This document shows, one piece after another, positions 1 to 11,773 of a stretch of DNA of 64,000 nt. This DNA comes from Agelas oroides (Eukaryota; Porifera; Demospongiae; Agelasida; Agelasidae), in contig OX422190.1 in NCBI GenBank assembly GCA_949130485.1, positions 7,222,167 to 7,286,166 of the forward strand. The letters are read 5' to 3'. Made by a program: the position numbers and the translations under genes. A model generated the notes under the pieces. It saw nothing but the letters and a program-made list of their open reading frames with translations, did not search any database and was not told the DNA's origin. Each line of letters starts with the position of its first letter. Position 1 is the stretch's first letter.

Positions 1-3000
1 GTTCATTGATCGCCCTGAACGAGATGATACAAGCCGTTGCTGTCAAAGTGATAGCATTTTCGACATTAAAACCCCCCGAATGTATCTCACAGAGAGCATA
101 ACTCTGCAGTATGGCTTATCAGCAGGTAAACTGAAATAGACTGTTTTGTCTGTGCATGGTTAGTGTAGTATGCAGGTTACCAAGGTGACTTCGCGCATGT
201 GCGAACAGTGTGTACCAGGCGCTCCCTCCGATTTTTCGAGCACCTGGGAACGAAGCTAGATTGTGCATCTAACTCTGATTCCCTGTTCCACTAACCTAGC
301 TAGGCTTCCACAGTGTGTGTAGCTAGTGGGTTAGCTTAATGACTTATTTATGGCAGGACAAGCTGATTTGTCAGTAGGCCACTACATTGACAGTGGAACA
401 GCTACTGCTGTCTCCATCTAAGTTGTGTAGGAGCTAAGAACACCACGCAAAGCCTTTGAGAAACATTGGTTGGTATTCTAAAGAAGCACTGTTGCCATCA
501 AAAGCGCTGTGGATGCGCGGGATGTGCTGCGGTGTGGTAAGCCAGTAGCTAAGCGCACACTTCACCAAACTGTCAAAGTGACTTGTAGCTCAGTATAGCT
601 GTGCTGGATCGATAATCTAAATGTGTAGATGATAGATGTAGCTTGTGAATGGTGTACATACCTTAGTCTTTGTACAAGGCTCAAGAGTAGCCTCGTCCCC
701 GGCGCGCGCGAAAGCGCCTGGTACACACTGTTTGTGCATGCGTTTAATCTCCCCAAGATGTGGGGACTCCGGGCTATTTTCTGATTCTTCCGTGTCATGT
801 GACGTCAGAGTTCGGACTCGATATAGTAAACTTGTCAGGATAATATAATGGTGTGTAATGAAAGTTCGGATTTTCAGCAAGCGATTTCTCATGCCCTTCA
901 GCGACTTGCGACCCCAAGTATGGTTCTCCAAACTTTCAACTCTCCGCTTGCACTTCGCACACATGAGAGATTCGGTAAGCCGTCGTCATCGTTCAACGTT
1001 ATATCCCAACAGAGCGCTTATCCTTGATGCTAGTCTTTCTTGGCTAGCTTTTTTACCAAACAGTGCTACTCTATGGTGGCTATAAGCCACAGAGGATCTG
1101 CAAAGGCGGCACACCGATGCCATTTTCGCTAACTGGGCCACGTCGGGATATTGGATGTTTACTACTTAAATTTCGTCAGAGCACACGCCCCTAAACAGTG
1201 TAAACATCATAAACGTGAGCAACGCCATTTTTAATTAACCGGAAGCACATCAGTGTGTACCAGGCGCTCTTTCTCCGTGCCGGGTTCCAGGCTAGACTCA
1301 AGAGCTGCAAGTCGCACATAATGTTGGTGTGGTCACTGAAAGGACAATGCTTTTGATCGTAACTCAGATTAGCAGTGGTTAAAAAAAAATTTGCATATGG
1401 CCGGGTTCTGCAAATACAAGTACCTTCATGCTAAAATAGCTAGCTTGCCCATTGTGAAATCCTGTGTGACTGTAGGCCACTTTCGTGGTGGCAAAATATT
1501 TCGCATTGTGCACTCACCATGGATTAGTTCTCAGCCTTAGTGCTTTAACCGTAGATACTTCAATGATGACTGCTTCCAGCTGCCTGGTCAAAGTTGAGTA
1601 GGTCCTGTTAGCCTAGTCTCATCCCCAGGCTCTCTCCTCAAAAACGGGGGAGGAGAGAGCCTGGTAACATCCACGGGAAAAGTTGTTGACTTCCGGCGCC
1701 TTGCTCTGGCGGTACCAATCAGATTGCAGAATGAAACCACGTGTACACGTGACATTTTGTCCACTCAGCAAAAAATTGTCAACTCGAAAATGGACTTATA
1801 AACGTAGACTACACCTCGAAGGTTGGTGAAAAACAGTTTTCGGATGTGTGGAAGGAGCGCAAGTCCAGAGAGTCCAAGATCGAAGTTCGCTGTAGTTGGT
1901 TTGCGGACCGACTAGCTCACCATACTTCGCAGCTCCGAGTTTACATGTACAAAGTGCGTCACGGAACTCAACAGAGCTGCGGATGCCTCGAAGACGAGGA
2001 GCAAAATTGTAAATAGCTTGCGCTACTACCAGGTATACTACCGATATTGCATGGCAGCTTATTAAATCACATGACAATTATTACCAAAGTGGGAGCGTCT
2101 TACGTTGATCACATGAATGATGACGCGCCGGAAGTCAACAGCTTTTCCCGCGGATGTTACCAGGCTCTCTCCTCCCCCCCGTTTTTGAGGAGAGAGCCTG
2201 GGGACGAGGCTACTGTTAGCCTGGGAGAGAAATGCTGAAATGGTAGGCATGTGCAAGCACTCATATGGCTTTTCACAACATTAATTTATGTTACCACAGC
2301 AGCTGTGGTAACATTACATCCCAAGTGGTTACACTGGTGGTTACACTCCAAGTGAAAAGAAAAATGAATTAATGAATTAATTAATTAATGTACAATGTGT
2401 TTTTGTTACCCCTTGCCCAACATTTGTCCAGTGCCTAAACCTCCCCTTTCTGGTAGTGCAGAACCTATCTCCATAGTTCATTGCACCTACTGACATCATA
2501 TGTACCACACAAACCTGATACAGTGGACCCTCGCTAATCCAATAGCCTTGTACCAACGGCTACAAAAATGTGTTCAGATTACTGAATGTTTCTCAAAACG
2601 TACTGTAGGTGGCACAGTATCATACGTACTGTAGGTGGCACAGTATCATATATAGAAGGACAACAAAAGTAGCTAAAGTCATAATCAGTGAAATGTAACT
2701 AAACTAAGTTGAAAAGTGATCAGTTAGATGCTTCTTTTGATGGTGCTCAGTCTCTTTGCTGCTGCAAGCTCACATAGGTCACGTAGCACAGAAAGGTTAT
2801 AAGCACTTTTATCCTGCCTCTGTAGCCAAGCTATGCAGCTGTCGAATATTTTGACAGCATGTCCATGAGTGATTGAAGGAGAGGAGGAAGAAGAGGAGGA
2901 AGAGGAGGAGGAGTCTGCTCCCTGCATAGCTACTGCCTCTGTCTCATCATCAGAACTGACAGCATCAGATGTGGGCTGATTTATAACCTTGGCAACAATC

Positions 3001-6000
3001 TCGGCATCACTCAGGTGTTCATAACCCCTGTCATTGGTGTCAGCCTGCAGCCACTCGTTGATCTCAGTCACATCTATATCTTGCCCAAGCATCTGGAAAT
3101 AAGAGCTGAATTCAGTTGCAGAAGGGTTGCCGTCAAGGTCACCATCAGCGTTGCCACAAGGTTCCTGGCTGTCTTCATTGACGACCAGCCAATTTAGCTT
3201 TTGTGGTGATGAGTACTTCAAGAATTTGCTGACATCAATAGCTATTGCATCTGCCTCTCGTTCTGATTTTCTTTCACCATCATATATAGCTTTGAAGGTA
3301 CTCCTGGTATTTCTTGATTTCAGGATGAGTTGCAGGAAAACGAGGCTCCGAGCGGGTACCCTTCATGGCCACCACCACTGGCGACACAGAGGAAGAATCT
3401 TCCTCCAAGAAAGCCAAACTGTCTTCTCCGTGATCTCGTTCCAGGAAGCTGCAATCATCACTGATACCTTCAGAATGTGGATTCTCTTCAAAAAGTCAAC
3501 GATTGATGTACCACTATCATCTTGAAGAATGAGCTCTTCGAGGATCTTCCTTCAATACTGACACTTGATGGACACAAGAACACCATTGGCTGAATCAGAG
3601 ATGTAACATTGGGAGGGAGGAACTTGGCAACAATTGTGCCATCTGCAGAAATGAGCTCATCTTCGTTGGGATGTGCAGAGCAGTTGTCCAGTAGGAGTAT
3701 AGCTTTAGGTTCAAGATCCATCTCTCTCAGTTTCTCTTCCACCTTTGGGACAAACTGATGATGGAACCATTCTGTGAATAGAGCCGTATCAACCCAAGCA
3801 TTAGACTGGTTGGCATACACCACAGGTAGGTGATCACGGCTAATATGCTTGAAGCAGCGTGGGTTCTTTGATTTTCCAATCAACAGCAGAGGGAGCTTTA
3901 TTTTGCCTGTCGCATTTGAGCATGCATTGATGGTGACATGTTCCTTCTGTGTCTTGCATCCATCAGCAGACTTCTCAAAGTTGGCAGCCAAAGAAGTCTT
4001 TGGAAGAAGTACAGTCCAGTCTCGTCACAGTTAAAAAACTTAGTCGAGACTATGGCCACCATCCCTGATGAAGGCTTGGAAATCTGGGATGAATCGATCA
4101 GCAGCTGGCTTGTCTGCTGGCAGCTTTTCCCCCTGCAAAGATAGCTGCCTTATACTGTGACGTTGGCAGAATCTCCACATCTACCCAGAAGAAGCGGTGA
4201 ACTCTTCGTAGACTCTGTTGCCTCGCACCTCACTCAATCGTTTGTGCAACTCATGAGCCTTTATATGCAAAACCGGTCCTGTGATTGGGATCCCCTCCTC
4301 CCGCTTGTACGTCACAGAAAAGCTGCTGTTTCCAGTTCTTCATTCTTCCCCAGCTTCATCACCTTTGTACCCATCTCTGTCATTTTGCACTTGTACTGTC
4401 GCAGTGAAGACTCACACTTCTTGATGTCAGTGATTGTAGACCGGCCAATTCCATACTCTTCGCAGAGCACGGTATAGGATTTCTTTCCGACCTCATCGAG
4501 CAGTTTCAGCTTCTGATCGACAGTTAGGGTCTTGTGCGCTCTCTTGGTCCTCGTTATAGACGCCATCACACCTTATACGTACGGCTTGAGTCGGCCGCAT
4601 GTAGTACTGTATACGTTATTACATATTTGTAATATTGAAAAACAAATAATTACCGTATTCTATGTATTGTCCGCCCATGGGCGGGCCACTTAAGTGCTAG
4701 CTGAAAGAGGGGGGTGGGCGGATAATACGTAGTTTTGGTAAACACGATGTAGTATCCGCACACCCAGGAAGTTCAGCTACAATTATGTAATTATGTACTT
4801 ACTCTTTTGTTGACTGTAAACAAATGATTGATAAATCAAGCAGAGTATAGACATACATATATATGTTGCGAACCGATTGCAAACTTGACCAGTTTGTAAA
4901 CGGGCCACCGGTTTATAAACCGGTCAGCCAGTTTTTAAACTGGTTGGCCCGCTTTCAATAATACATAGCTAAGTGGTCCCGTTTAGAAACCAGGCCGAAC
5001 GGTTTGAAAGCCGGCCGAACGGCTTGGAAGCTGGCCGGATGGTTTACAAGCAGCCTGAACGGTATGAAAGCTGTACAAGCTTGCCAAACAAACAGCCCGT
5101 GGCCCGAACTGCATGACGCGGCCAAACAATTTACTGAAGTATACCAAGCAAGGTAGTCTCGCAAGCGAAACCCTACCAACGCCAGCGCGGATCGGATACT
5201 GAAATCGATCCGCGCTGGCGTTGGTTGGGTCTCGCCTATGAGACTATAAACAAGTAAAGCTAAGATTAACATGAAAAAGAACTGACTAGCCTCGTTCCCA
5301 GATTGTTTTGCAGCTTCTCTTTCCAGTAGCTTTCATCGGCACACCTGAAAGACCGTTGACCACGCGCACGAGGTAGTAAGCCGTCCAGCGCATGCGCGGG
5401 CCCGCTTTTTGAGCACGCACGCCGGCTTATTGACCCGCTTTTTGACTTCGCGTAAACCTGACCGGTTTTAAATCCGGCCGACCAGCTTATAATCCGGTTG
5501 AACGGTTTAAAAACCGGTCAAAGGTTTGAAACCCGGCTGTAACATATATATACACAGGTGTTCTGACTTAGTCTTCAATATCTTCAAAACGATCAAAGTC
5601 CTCTACACCAGCATCTTCATCTTCTGTGTCATCTTCATCGTCATTGTCTGGTGCATCAGTACTGCTGGCATCTACTATAGGGACTTTATCAAGGTCATCT
5701 TGAGAGCCATCTTGAGCATTTGAGATCCCACACACAAAGAAGGATTTCCACAGGAGGCTAACTCTGATCTCACGCCAAACTTTAGACACCCAGTTGATGC
5801 CGTATTGGCTGCTTTAAATTCCCCATTTTTGTGAGGGTTCTTGGCTTTCTCATCCACTCCTCCCAGGACTGCCGTATTGCCTCCTTGAATGGCTTGTTAA
5901 CACACTTGTCCATAGGCTGTGCTAATGATGTGCAGCCTCCAGGAATCAGGACAACTTCAGCGTTGCAGTCGGTTTTGACTAGTTTGATGTTGTCACTGCT

Positions 6001-9000
6001 CTGATGTGGTCTATACTGATCCACCATGAGAAGTCGGCGATGGTCCTTCTTTCCTAATATCAATCAGAGCCACTACTTGTACTCTTCCTTTGTCTGCCAT
6101 CCGTTTGTTGTTGCATGTACTCGGATATTGTCTGGTATGCTGAGTGCTCACCAAACTTGATCACCTAGAACACCACCCTTCTCTTAGAAGAAAATAACTG
6201 CAGGCAGCTTCTCTCCTGCAGCCGTTGCTGCTAGGGCTACAGTGAAACCCTTGTGTTCGGCCTTTGTGGTTTTTATTCTGATGTCCTTCTGGCCTCTAAC
6301 ATTGTTGGTCGTGCCCCTTGGCTTTTTCGAGCTTTGATAACGCTCCGGCGAAACTCCTGGAGCTGTTCTGCGAAATCACCAGGCACCCTCTGTGAAGCAT
6401 TGGTACCTGCTCACATGCCAACTCCGAACCGTCGCTTCCAGCATCGTAGCCACATATCTGAAGCCTTGAAGCGCTCTGAGATACCCATCCCCCCAGCGAT
6501 TTCTCTTGCTCGCCGCAGCAGAATTTTGTTGGTCATGACTCATCCTTCCGACCGTTCGTCCTCTAGGAAGTCGAACACTGCTTTATCTAGCTCTGGAGAC
6601 ACACTATGTATATAAATACCCTCCTATATACATAACTTTTGGCCGAAGAAGGGGGTGGGCGAATAGTAGTCTCGGAACCAGACCCTCGAAAAATTGAAAA
6701 GGAGGATCTAGTAAATCAACTGGGGTGGAAGTGTACACTGCATCCGGTATGCAGGCGCACTTCCGAGTGGCTTTTGATTAGTATTCTGATGTGCGTTTAT
6801 TAGAATTGCTAACAGCACGAGAGCCGTCTTCGCATTTTGCTTCGTTTCAGAAAGCTGTGAACAAGCGGGAAAGATTAGAACACTTTTGCGAGTGTCTGGT
6901 TCAGCAGAAAGCTCTAACTGCCTACGGAAGGTTCGGCAATTAATAAAATTCCTAACATTCCGAAGTGTACACTTCCACCCCGCCCCGTTTACCAGACCCT
7001 CCTTTTCGATTTTTCGAGGGTCTGGTTCCGAGACTAGGCGAATAGTACATCATGGGCGGATAATATGTAGAATACGGTAATAAGTTATTCGTCATTCGGA
7101 TTTGCGAGGGTTCGGATTAACGCAATTCGGATTAGCGAGGGTCCACTGTAATAGATTTTCCAGTCGTTATTAATAAGGCAAATACTCTCATTTATCCACT
7201 GTTTAACTTTGTTGTGTGTAGCTGATACCCAGAAGAAGTATGCTAAGGTGTGGCGCATGCACCGTGGGGGTGAAAAAGCAGCTGCTGAAAGTGACACTGA
7301 GAAGGGGGAGCATAAGAGCGAGGGAGAAGGGGAAAAGGAAGTAAGTTGTTGTGTGTGAGACACAGTATGGCCAGATATTGCTTGAGTGTGTATATATACG
7401 TTTACATATTTACGTATATACTAAGTATTGGTATAATTATTATTGGCATAGTTGATGAATGTCTTGTTCATTGTTGGGCCAGGAGGAGGACCCAAAGTGG
7501 ATGATCATACTGAAGTCTACCGTCTTTCTTGGTGTTGGAGTAGCCTTGGTGAGGAGGATTCAGTGTTTCTCCTAGCTATTACTGTAGTTGACTGGAAATT
7601 GTCCATCAATCTAGCAAAAGCAATAGGCAATGGCCTTCAAGTAATGCATTTCTTTATCATGATCACTACCTGATATATTATATACAGTAGTGTTGTACTG
7701 TGTAGGAGCGCCCAATCCCCAAAAAGTGCCCACCCCAACGTTTGGCTCAATTTCCTGTATGGGAGGGTCAAAGTTTGCTTGAATAAATGCCCACCCTGGA
7801 GCAAGCTTTGTGTGGATAATGGAGAACCACAGCTTCAAGCATGTGAGAAATACTATACCGGTTATTGTAAGGTAGTTTGCATAGACATAACTAATTCACC
7901 TAGCTGCACTATACCCATGGTAGCATTTTGCCGTTGATGTGTTGTGTGCTGTCCAGACTTGATCTTCTAAGGCTGGTGACTCCATTGTACATTGTTGTTT
8001 GTCCAATAATTTGCTGTTAATTCCAGTAGGGTGACAGATTCATGGGCATTGAGTCACTGTAAACACACATTTGCACACTTTCATGGTTAAAAGCAAACTT
8101 GTAAGCTGCACTCGTCGGTGCTCTTTTGTGAGACCACAGTACCGCATTGTCAAGCGCCCACCACTCGATTTTGACAGTTTTGTGGTTTTTCAAAGTCCTC
8201 CGTGTAACCGCCCACCACGCAAAATTCTTGTGTGGTGACTCGAAAGTTCACAGTTTGAGCTCACATGGAGTGTAGCTGCGATCATTCCGATGAGTTTCAG
8301 GCGCCACTACACCCGGCAGCAAGGTTTGCACACACCGGTCATAGCCTCGTGCGCAGCTTCTTCGCTTACAGTACGAAATTCACATACTGCAAGCGACCAA
8401 CGCTGCGAAGCCCTGGCAACGAGACTTCGAGTTGGTCCGTTTTCTAGCAGGATACAGCTTTCTCTACTGCCGCGCTGGCCTCGTTTGCCTGAAAAAGGAA
8501 GCACGGGCAAAGCTACGACACGGGTCAATTCAGTAGCGCCTGTCAGCTAACTTCGGATCCGGGGTGGGCGCTTGCACGGGGATAGTTGGACTATTCAAGT
8601 ACCTCCTCCGTGTAACAGCCCACCCCCAATTTTTAGTGCTTGAGCTGCGAGCACCCATGGGCGCTTGCCCGGGACATGATGGTAGTTATAGCTAAGCTAC
8701 ATATACTTGCTAGTATTGGCATGAGCACAAGAGGAGAGGAGCAGAGATATTTTTTAAGCACTGTGAACTTAACAGACAGCAGTAACTATCTCTATGCAAA
8801 AGGCATGAGAAAAGTTATAGTTTTGTGGTATGCTATGTGTAGATACTTGTCTATTTGTTCCATGCAGTTTAGGAATTTGCGCAATCCAGGAATTGCGCAG
8901 CACATTTTCAGAATCCTATTAATGCACAGCAATCTCGAGATTGCATAAGGTTCTTGCACAATCTCGAGATTGAGTAGACAAATTGCACCATCTCAAGATG

Positions 9001-9490
9001 GTGCAGTTTGTCTACCAATTTGTCTACTCAATCCAGGGATTCAGGATTGTCACTGTATAAACAGTCTGATGTCAAACTGCTGATGGCCCTGACTGTTCAG
9101 CTTGCTTGCTTTCTCCGTCCATCTCCCGCCCAGGGAAAGAGTAGACCTCAAAGAGCTTTCTCTAACTCTTGATACTCATCTCTTGCGTAGTTCCGAGCTG
9201 CTAAATGTCCCCTACTGTGGTACAAATAACTCATATACACTCTCTCGCATTATTACCGTCCATTTTCTCTGGTTGCACATATACCCATCAGTCAATAGCT
9301 AGCGCTATAGCTGTCGATTACACACGCATTATAACGTGCACTCTGCTTATCTCAAGATTGCTGCACGGATTCTGAAAATGTGCTGCACAATTCCAGGATT
9401 GCACAAATCCCTAGATTGCACGTGAACAAAAGCATGGCTGGAGACTGAAGGTAGATACTCAATGGTAGTGACACTCAACACAACACATGT

Positions 9491-9527
<37 letters not shown>

Positions 9528-11773
9528 ACATATCTGCACACACACAATACATATCTGCACACACACACACTCACACAACACATGTCTGCACACACACACA
9601 CACCACACGTACATATACACACACATCATATACATATGCATACATTAGGTGACTATATTCTCAGATCCCATGGTGAATGCCCTAACTTCCCTCGCTAGTA
9701 AAAACAACACAAACTACTTTAATATGCAAGCCACCCGTGGTCAATATGTCCCTATCCCAGGTAGGTATGTGTACATGGGTGGGTTGGAATGGGATTATCA
9801 GCTGGCGAGGGTCTCAGTAGTAGTCAGTGCAGTTTAGAATACATTAGCCTCATTCCCAAGCCCGAAGAGGAGGAGGAGGAGAAAGGGCCTCCATTTGACA
9901 TGCACTTAATTACCACCGATTTAAGCATGTTAAACTAGTCTACCTAACTAGCCTGAGTAGCACCTTGGTGAACGGCCTTGTATTGTTTATCAATGAAAAA
10001 CTCTAGCAGAAAGGGCAGGCAAGGCAGTTTGTGTTCTATGACTTGTTTTCACCGCTGATAGCAACAATTCATGTTATGCTATAGGTCTCAAATTTGAGAG
10101 CTTTAATCAGAGGGCAGACTGTGTATGTAATCGTATTTGCTTGATATAAGTGATTGTTGTATTTTGAACCAAAGTGATAGAGAAAACTCATTTTGTAGCT
10201 TGTTTTTGGCTTCTCCAGCTTTGTAAACCGTACTGTGCAGCAGTCTATGTACACTAGTTGTAGTCCAAAATGCAGTTATGACATTTGTATAGTACAACCC
10301 CATTCCCCATGACAAGCACTAGCACTCAAAACACTAAACTGCTTTTCTTCTTCTGGGAGAATATGGGAACGCGACTAGGCAGAATTGGCCATACATGTAC
10401 ATATGAGAGCATCACTGCTGTGTGTTAACGCAGGTAATATTTTGGCTGGGCTATAACAATTAACCACCTTTCCCTCCCCATGTAGCGTTTTATCTGTCTT
10501 TCGTGATCACACCGTTTTGCTCCAATGCCAGTGAGCTTGTATCCTCACTGATCTTTGCCTCCAAGAAGAAGAAGGTCAATACTTCTCTCACCTTCTCACA
10601 GGTATGTATGTAACTATGAACTCTCCCAACTCTGTGCTATGTACCTACATAAGGTTTTTACAGTGGGTTCTTGCAGCCATTAATTTTGTTACTCAGATGT
10701 GGTACAACAAAATAGGAAATTTGAACTCCTTCTCTTCCCGCCAACCTAGCTGTACGGTGCAGCCACAATGAACAACACCCTCTGCCTTGGTATATTTGCT
10801 GCACTGGTATACTTTAGGGAACTGGACTGGTTCTACTCTGCTGGTAAGTAACAAAGCTATTAAGACAATCCTTTTCTTTTTTCCAGAATGTACGTACCGT
10901 AGGACGGGAAATTTTGTGGACATGAAATTTTCTCTATATTTGCGATTGGACTCATACCACAAAAATAAGAAATAATCATTGCTACACTGTGCGCGTTTGT
11001 CCGGGAAAATTTAATCCGCAAATTATTTCACTAATACATTGCAATGGTGCATCTGTGAATATTTTGGACCGCAAAAAAAATTCCCATCCTACGGTACCCC
11101 ATAGCTACCAACTATGCATAATTTCTGTAATCGTGAATGTTCAAGAAGTTCAATATGTAGTATAATTGTACAATATCATGCTTCCTACTTGCAGAGGTGA
11201 CAGTGATTGTGCTAGTTGAGCTGGCGGTAGGACTGATTGCCATCATCTCTGGGTTTGGCTACCGACATACCTATATTGTGAGTTCAGGCGATTATACTAT
11301 ATAGTGCTAAAGTCTTCATTTTATGGATTTAGACTACCTACCAAAAAATTGAGATGCAGAAATGTATGGGCATATTAAGTGAGAAACAATTCTTTGTGGC
11401 AGTCCTGGGTAGAAATCCTGATTTCATTGCATAATCGCGTATGAGCACTGTCCCTGAAGTTCTGCCCTATACCACTTTGAATGCAGTAATGCAATCAAAA
11501 TATGCAACAGAATAATGTTTCAATTTTTACTGTCACATATAGTTGTTGTTGGAGTAAAATATGGGTTTGAAAGAAGAGCAACGAACTGAATAACAAGGCA
11601 ATGCGTGATTTCTTGCTGATGGAACACTTGTTCTTTGTATGTTCACTGTGGTTCTGTTACTATTGTGTCCATCTCTGTACATACAGCTTGGCCTTGGGTT
11701 CTTGGTGGGTACCCTCTACTTCCTGTCCATCGGGGTGATCGCACTGCTGGAGAATGTTGCTCATTGGAAATGA
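1..11773 (+). CDS. NCL-type Ca2+/cation exchanger, C-terminal part (5' end outside window)
   Basis: Member of the Ca2+:cation antiporter superfamily (Na_Ca_ex fold), a membrane transporter expected to move Ca2+ against a counter-ion. Exons read: 1-125, 7222-7340, 7483-7548, 9649-9760, 10486-10601, 10750-10843, 11195-11277, 11687-11773 (TGA); every junction keeps phase with GT-AG introns. The first two exons are hydrophilic and charged, as in a cytoplasmic loop. Then come a membrane segment (ILKSTVFLGVGVALVTIF), SDPMVNALTSL, and the alpha-2 repeat signature ITPFCSNASELVSSLIFA followed by KKKK and LYGAATMNNTLCLG. Three more hydrophobic stretches end in ENVAHWK-stop. The N-terminal half with the alpha-1 repeat lies left of the window. 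The order of parts resembles plant-type NCL proteins more than classical NCX. Family call firm; subfamily less so. Confidence 0.85.
186..262. repeat. Solo end of a TAGCCTCG-family element
   Basis: On the minus strand this stretch begins TAGCTTCGTTCCCAGG and runs into GCGCCTGGTACACACTG. That matches the terminal and subterminal sequence of the complete element at 688-1294. No partner end was seen nearby, so it is probably a truncated copy. Confidence 0.4.
688..1294. mobile_element. Foldback MITE, TAGCCTCG family, 607 bp
   Basis: Ends are TAGCCTCGTCCCCGGC and GCCGGGTTCCAGGCTA, with an imperfect inverted arm (GCGCCTGGTACACACTG on both sides). It is flanked by GGCTCAAGAG (678-687) and GACTCAAGAG (1295-1304), a 10-bp target duplication with one mismatch. 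The paralogous repeat near 24110-24130 has a single copy of this site (GGCTCCAGAG), i.e. an empty site. No transposase is encoded. The duplication length fits a Mutator-like superfamily; that assignment is inferred. Confidence 0.8.
1614..2212. mobile_element. Foldback MITE, TAGTCTC family, 599 bp
   Basis: Inverted arms of about 100 bp: TAGTCTCATCCCCAGGCTCT on the left and, on the right, AGAGCCTGGGGACGAGGCTA, extending inward to GTTGACTTCCGGCGCC and its complement. Perfect 9-bp target duplication CTGTTAGCC at 1605-1613 and 2213-2221. The other copy of the host repeat has the corresponding single site (CTCTCAGGC followed by TGGG near 24385). The interior has no long coding frame. Confidence 0.85.
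2724..4569 (-). pseudogene. Decayed Tigger/jerky-like transposase
   Basis: Reading down the minus strand, 4569-4312 encodes a psq-type helix-turn-helix (KLLDEVGKK, GIGRSTITDIKK). 3991-3550 encodes the DDE core, including ACSNATGKIKLPLLLIGKS and LLLDNCSAHPNE followed by FLPPNVTSLIQPM. 3221-2724 encodes an acidic C-terminal region with a serine run and a final helical segment. The pieces lie in different frames with stops between them, so the protein cannot be made. It is the transposase of the outer element at 2521-7148. Confidence 0.85.
4866..5545. repeat. Degenerate GGCCGAACGGTTTGAAAGCC minisatellite
   Basis: Two blocks (about 4870-5085 and 5455-5545) are built from a roughly 20-bp unit such as GGCCGAACGGTTTGAAAGCC, interspersed with small palindromes around ACCGGTTTATAAACCGGT. 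They lie downstream of the nested element's transposase and flank the insertion at 5154-5246. Subterminal arrays like this can be transposase binding sites; no evidence beyond position. Confidence 0.6.
5154..5246. mobile_element. 93-bp hairpin MITE with TAGTCTCG ends
   Basis: Starts TAGTCTCGCAAGCGAAACCC and ends GGGTCTCGCCTATGAGACTA. A near-perfect stem (ACGCCAGCGCGGATCG and complement) surrounds a short loop. The flanks CAAGCAAGG and TAAACAAGT do not match well, so the target duplication is unclear. Third level of nesting, inside 4653-7077. Confidence 0.65.
5568..6605 (-). pseudogene. Decayed pogo-like transposase of the nested element
   Basis: On the minus strand 6605-6420 encodes a CENP-B-type DNA-binding helix-turn-helix region (ELDKAVFDFLEDERSEGW, then IAGGMGISERFKASDMWL). 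6063-5860 encodes the end of a DDE domain (LVKTDCNAEVVLIPGG, CTSLAQPMDKCVNKPFKEAI). The remainder to 5568 is an acidic tail. Frames change and stops intervene, so it is not functional. The arrangement matches jerky/Tigger proteins. Confidence 0.8.
6667..7036. mobile_element. 370-bp MITE, TAGTCTCG family
   Basis: Inverted ends TAGTCTCGGAACCAGACCCT and AGGGTCTGGTTCCGAGACTA, continuing for about 40 bp. Perfect 9-bp target duplication GGCGAATAG at 6658-6666 and 7037-7045. No transposase. It is inserted close to the right end of the nested pogo element, which dates it as younger than both hosts. Confidence 0.9.
8872..9412. mobile_element. Foldback element with GCACATTTTCAGAATCC arms
   Basis: The left arm 8872-8916 (GCAATCCAGGAATTGCGCAG then CACATTTTCAGAATCC) is repeated inverted at 9368-9412 with few changes. 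Short CAATCTCGAGATTG palindromes lie just inside. No coding capacity and no clear target duplication. Confidence 0.6.
9485..9640. repeat. (CA)n microsatellite cluster
   Basis: Runs of CA interrupted by ATACATATCTG and ACATGTCTG units, ending just upstream of the exchanger exon at 9649. Open frames across it are composition artefacts. Confidence 0.9.
10897..11094. mobile_element. 198-bp MITE with CCGTAGGACGG ends, TA target
   Basis: Ends CCGTAGGACGGGAA and TTCCCATCCTACGG with TA on both sides (10895-10896, 11095-11096), followed inward by AT-rich complementary sequence. It lies in the exchanger intron between 10843 and 11195. The CCGTA start and TA target link it to the pogo-like elements at 4653 and 28411. 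Confidence 0.75.

Larger units (their letters stand above)
410..2270 (+). repeat. Dispersed repeat, copy 1, split by two younger insertions
   Basis: Once the insertions at 688-1294 and 1614-2212 are removed, this stretch aligns collinearly with 23790-24432. Shared blocks include GAGCTAAGAACAC, GTTGCCATCAAAAGCGC, GTCAAAGTGACTTGTAGCTC, TTTTGATC.TAACTCAG, AAATCCTGTGT and CCATGGATTAG. No coding frame of note. It lies in the first visible intron of the exchanger gene. The repeat class is not recognised. Confidence 0.75.
4653..7077 (-). mobile_element. Second pogo-like transposon nested in the first
   Basis: Ends are CCGTATTCTATGTATTGTCC and, inverted, CCGTATTCTACATATTATCC, each flanked by TA (4651-4652, 7078-7079). 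It is inserted next to the N-terminal coding part of the outer Tigger element and carries its own decayed transposase (5568-6605). The CCGTA start recurs in other elements of this window (10897, 28411, and with one change 42943). Confidence 0.85.
2521..7148 (-). mobile_element. Pogo/Tigger-type transposon, 4.6 kb, itself invaded
   Basis: Terminal inverted repeats CAGTGGACCCTCGCTAATCC (2521) and its complement ending at 7148 are flanked by TA duplications (2519-2520, 7149-7150). The Tc1/mariner-pogo class is supported by the TA target, the CAGTGGACC-type end and a decayed CENP-B/DDE transposase on the minus strand (2724-4569). A second element (4653-7077), holding a third (6667-7036), sits between the transposase and the right end. 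Without the insertions the host element is about 2.2 kb, a usual Tigger length. Confidence 0.9.
7549..9648. other. Exchanger intron 3: diverged repeats
   Basis: No exon seen. Around 7705-7800 and 8150-8650 there are several GCGCCCA/CCCACCCC-rich inverted fragments that look like an old non-autonomous element; similar sequence recurs at 20260-20330. A foldback (8872-9412) and a CA repeat (9485-9640) follow. Confidence 0.5.
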
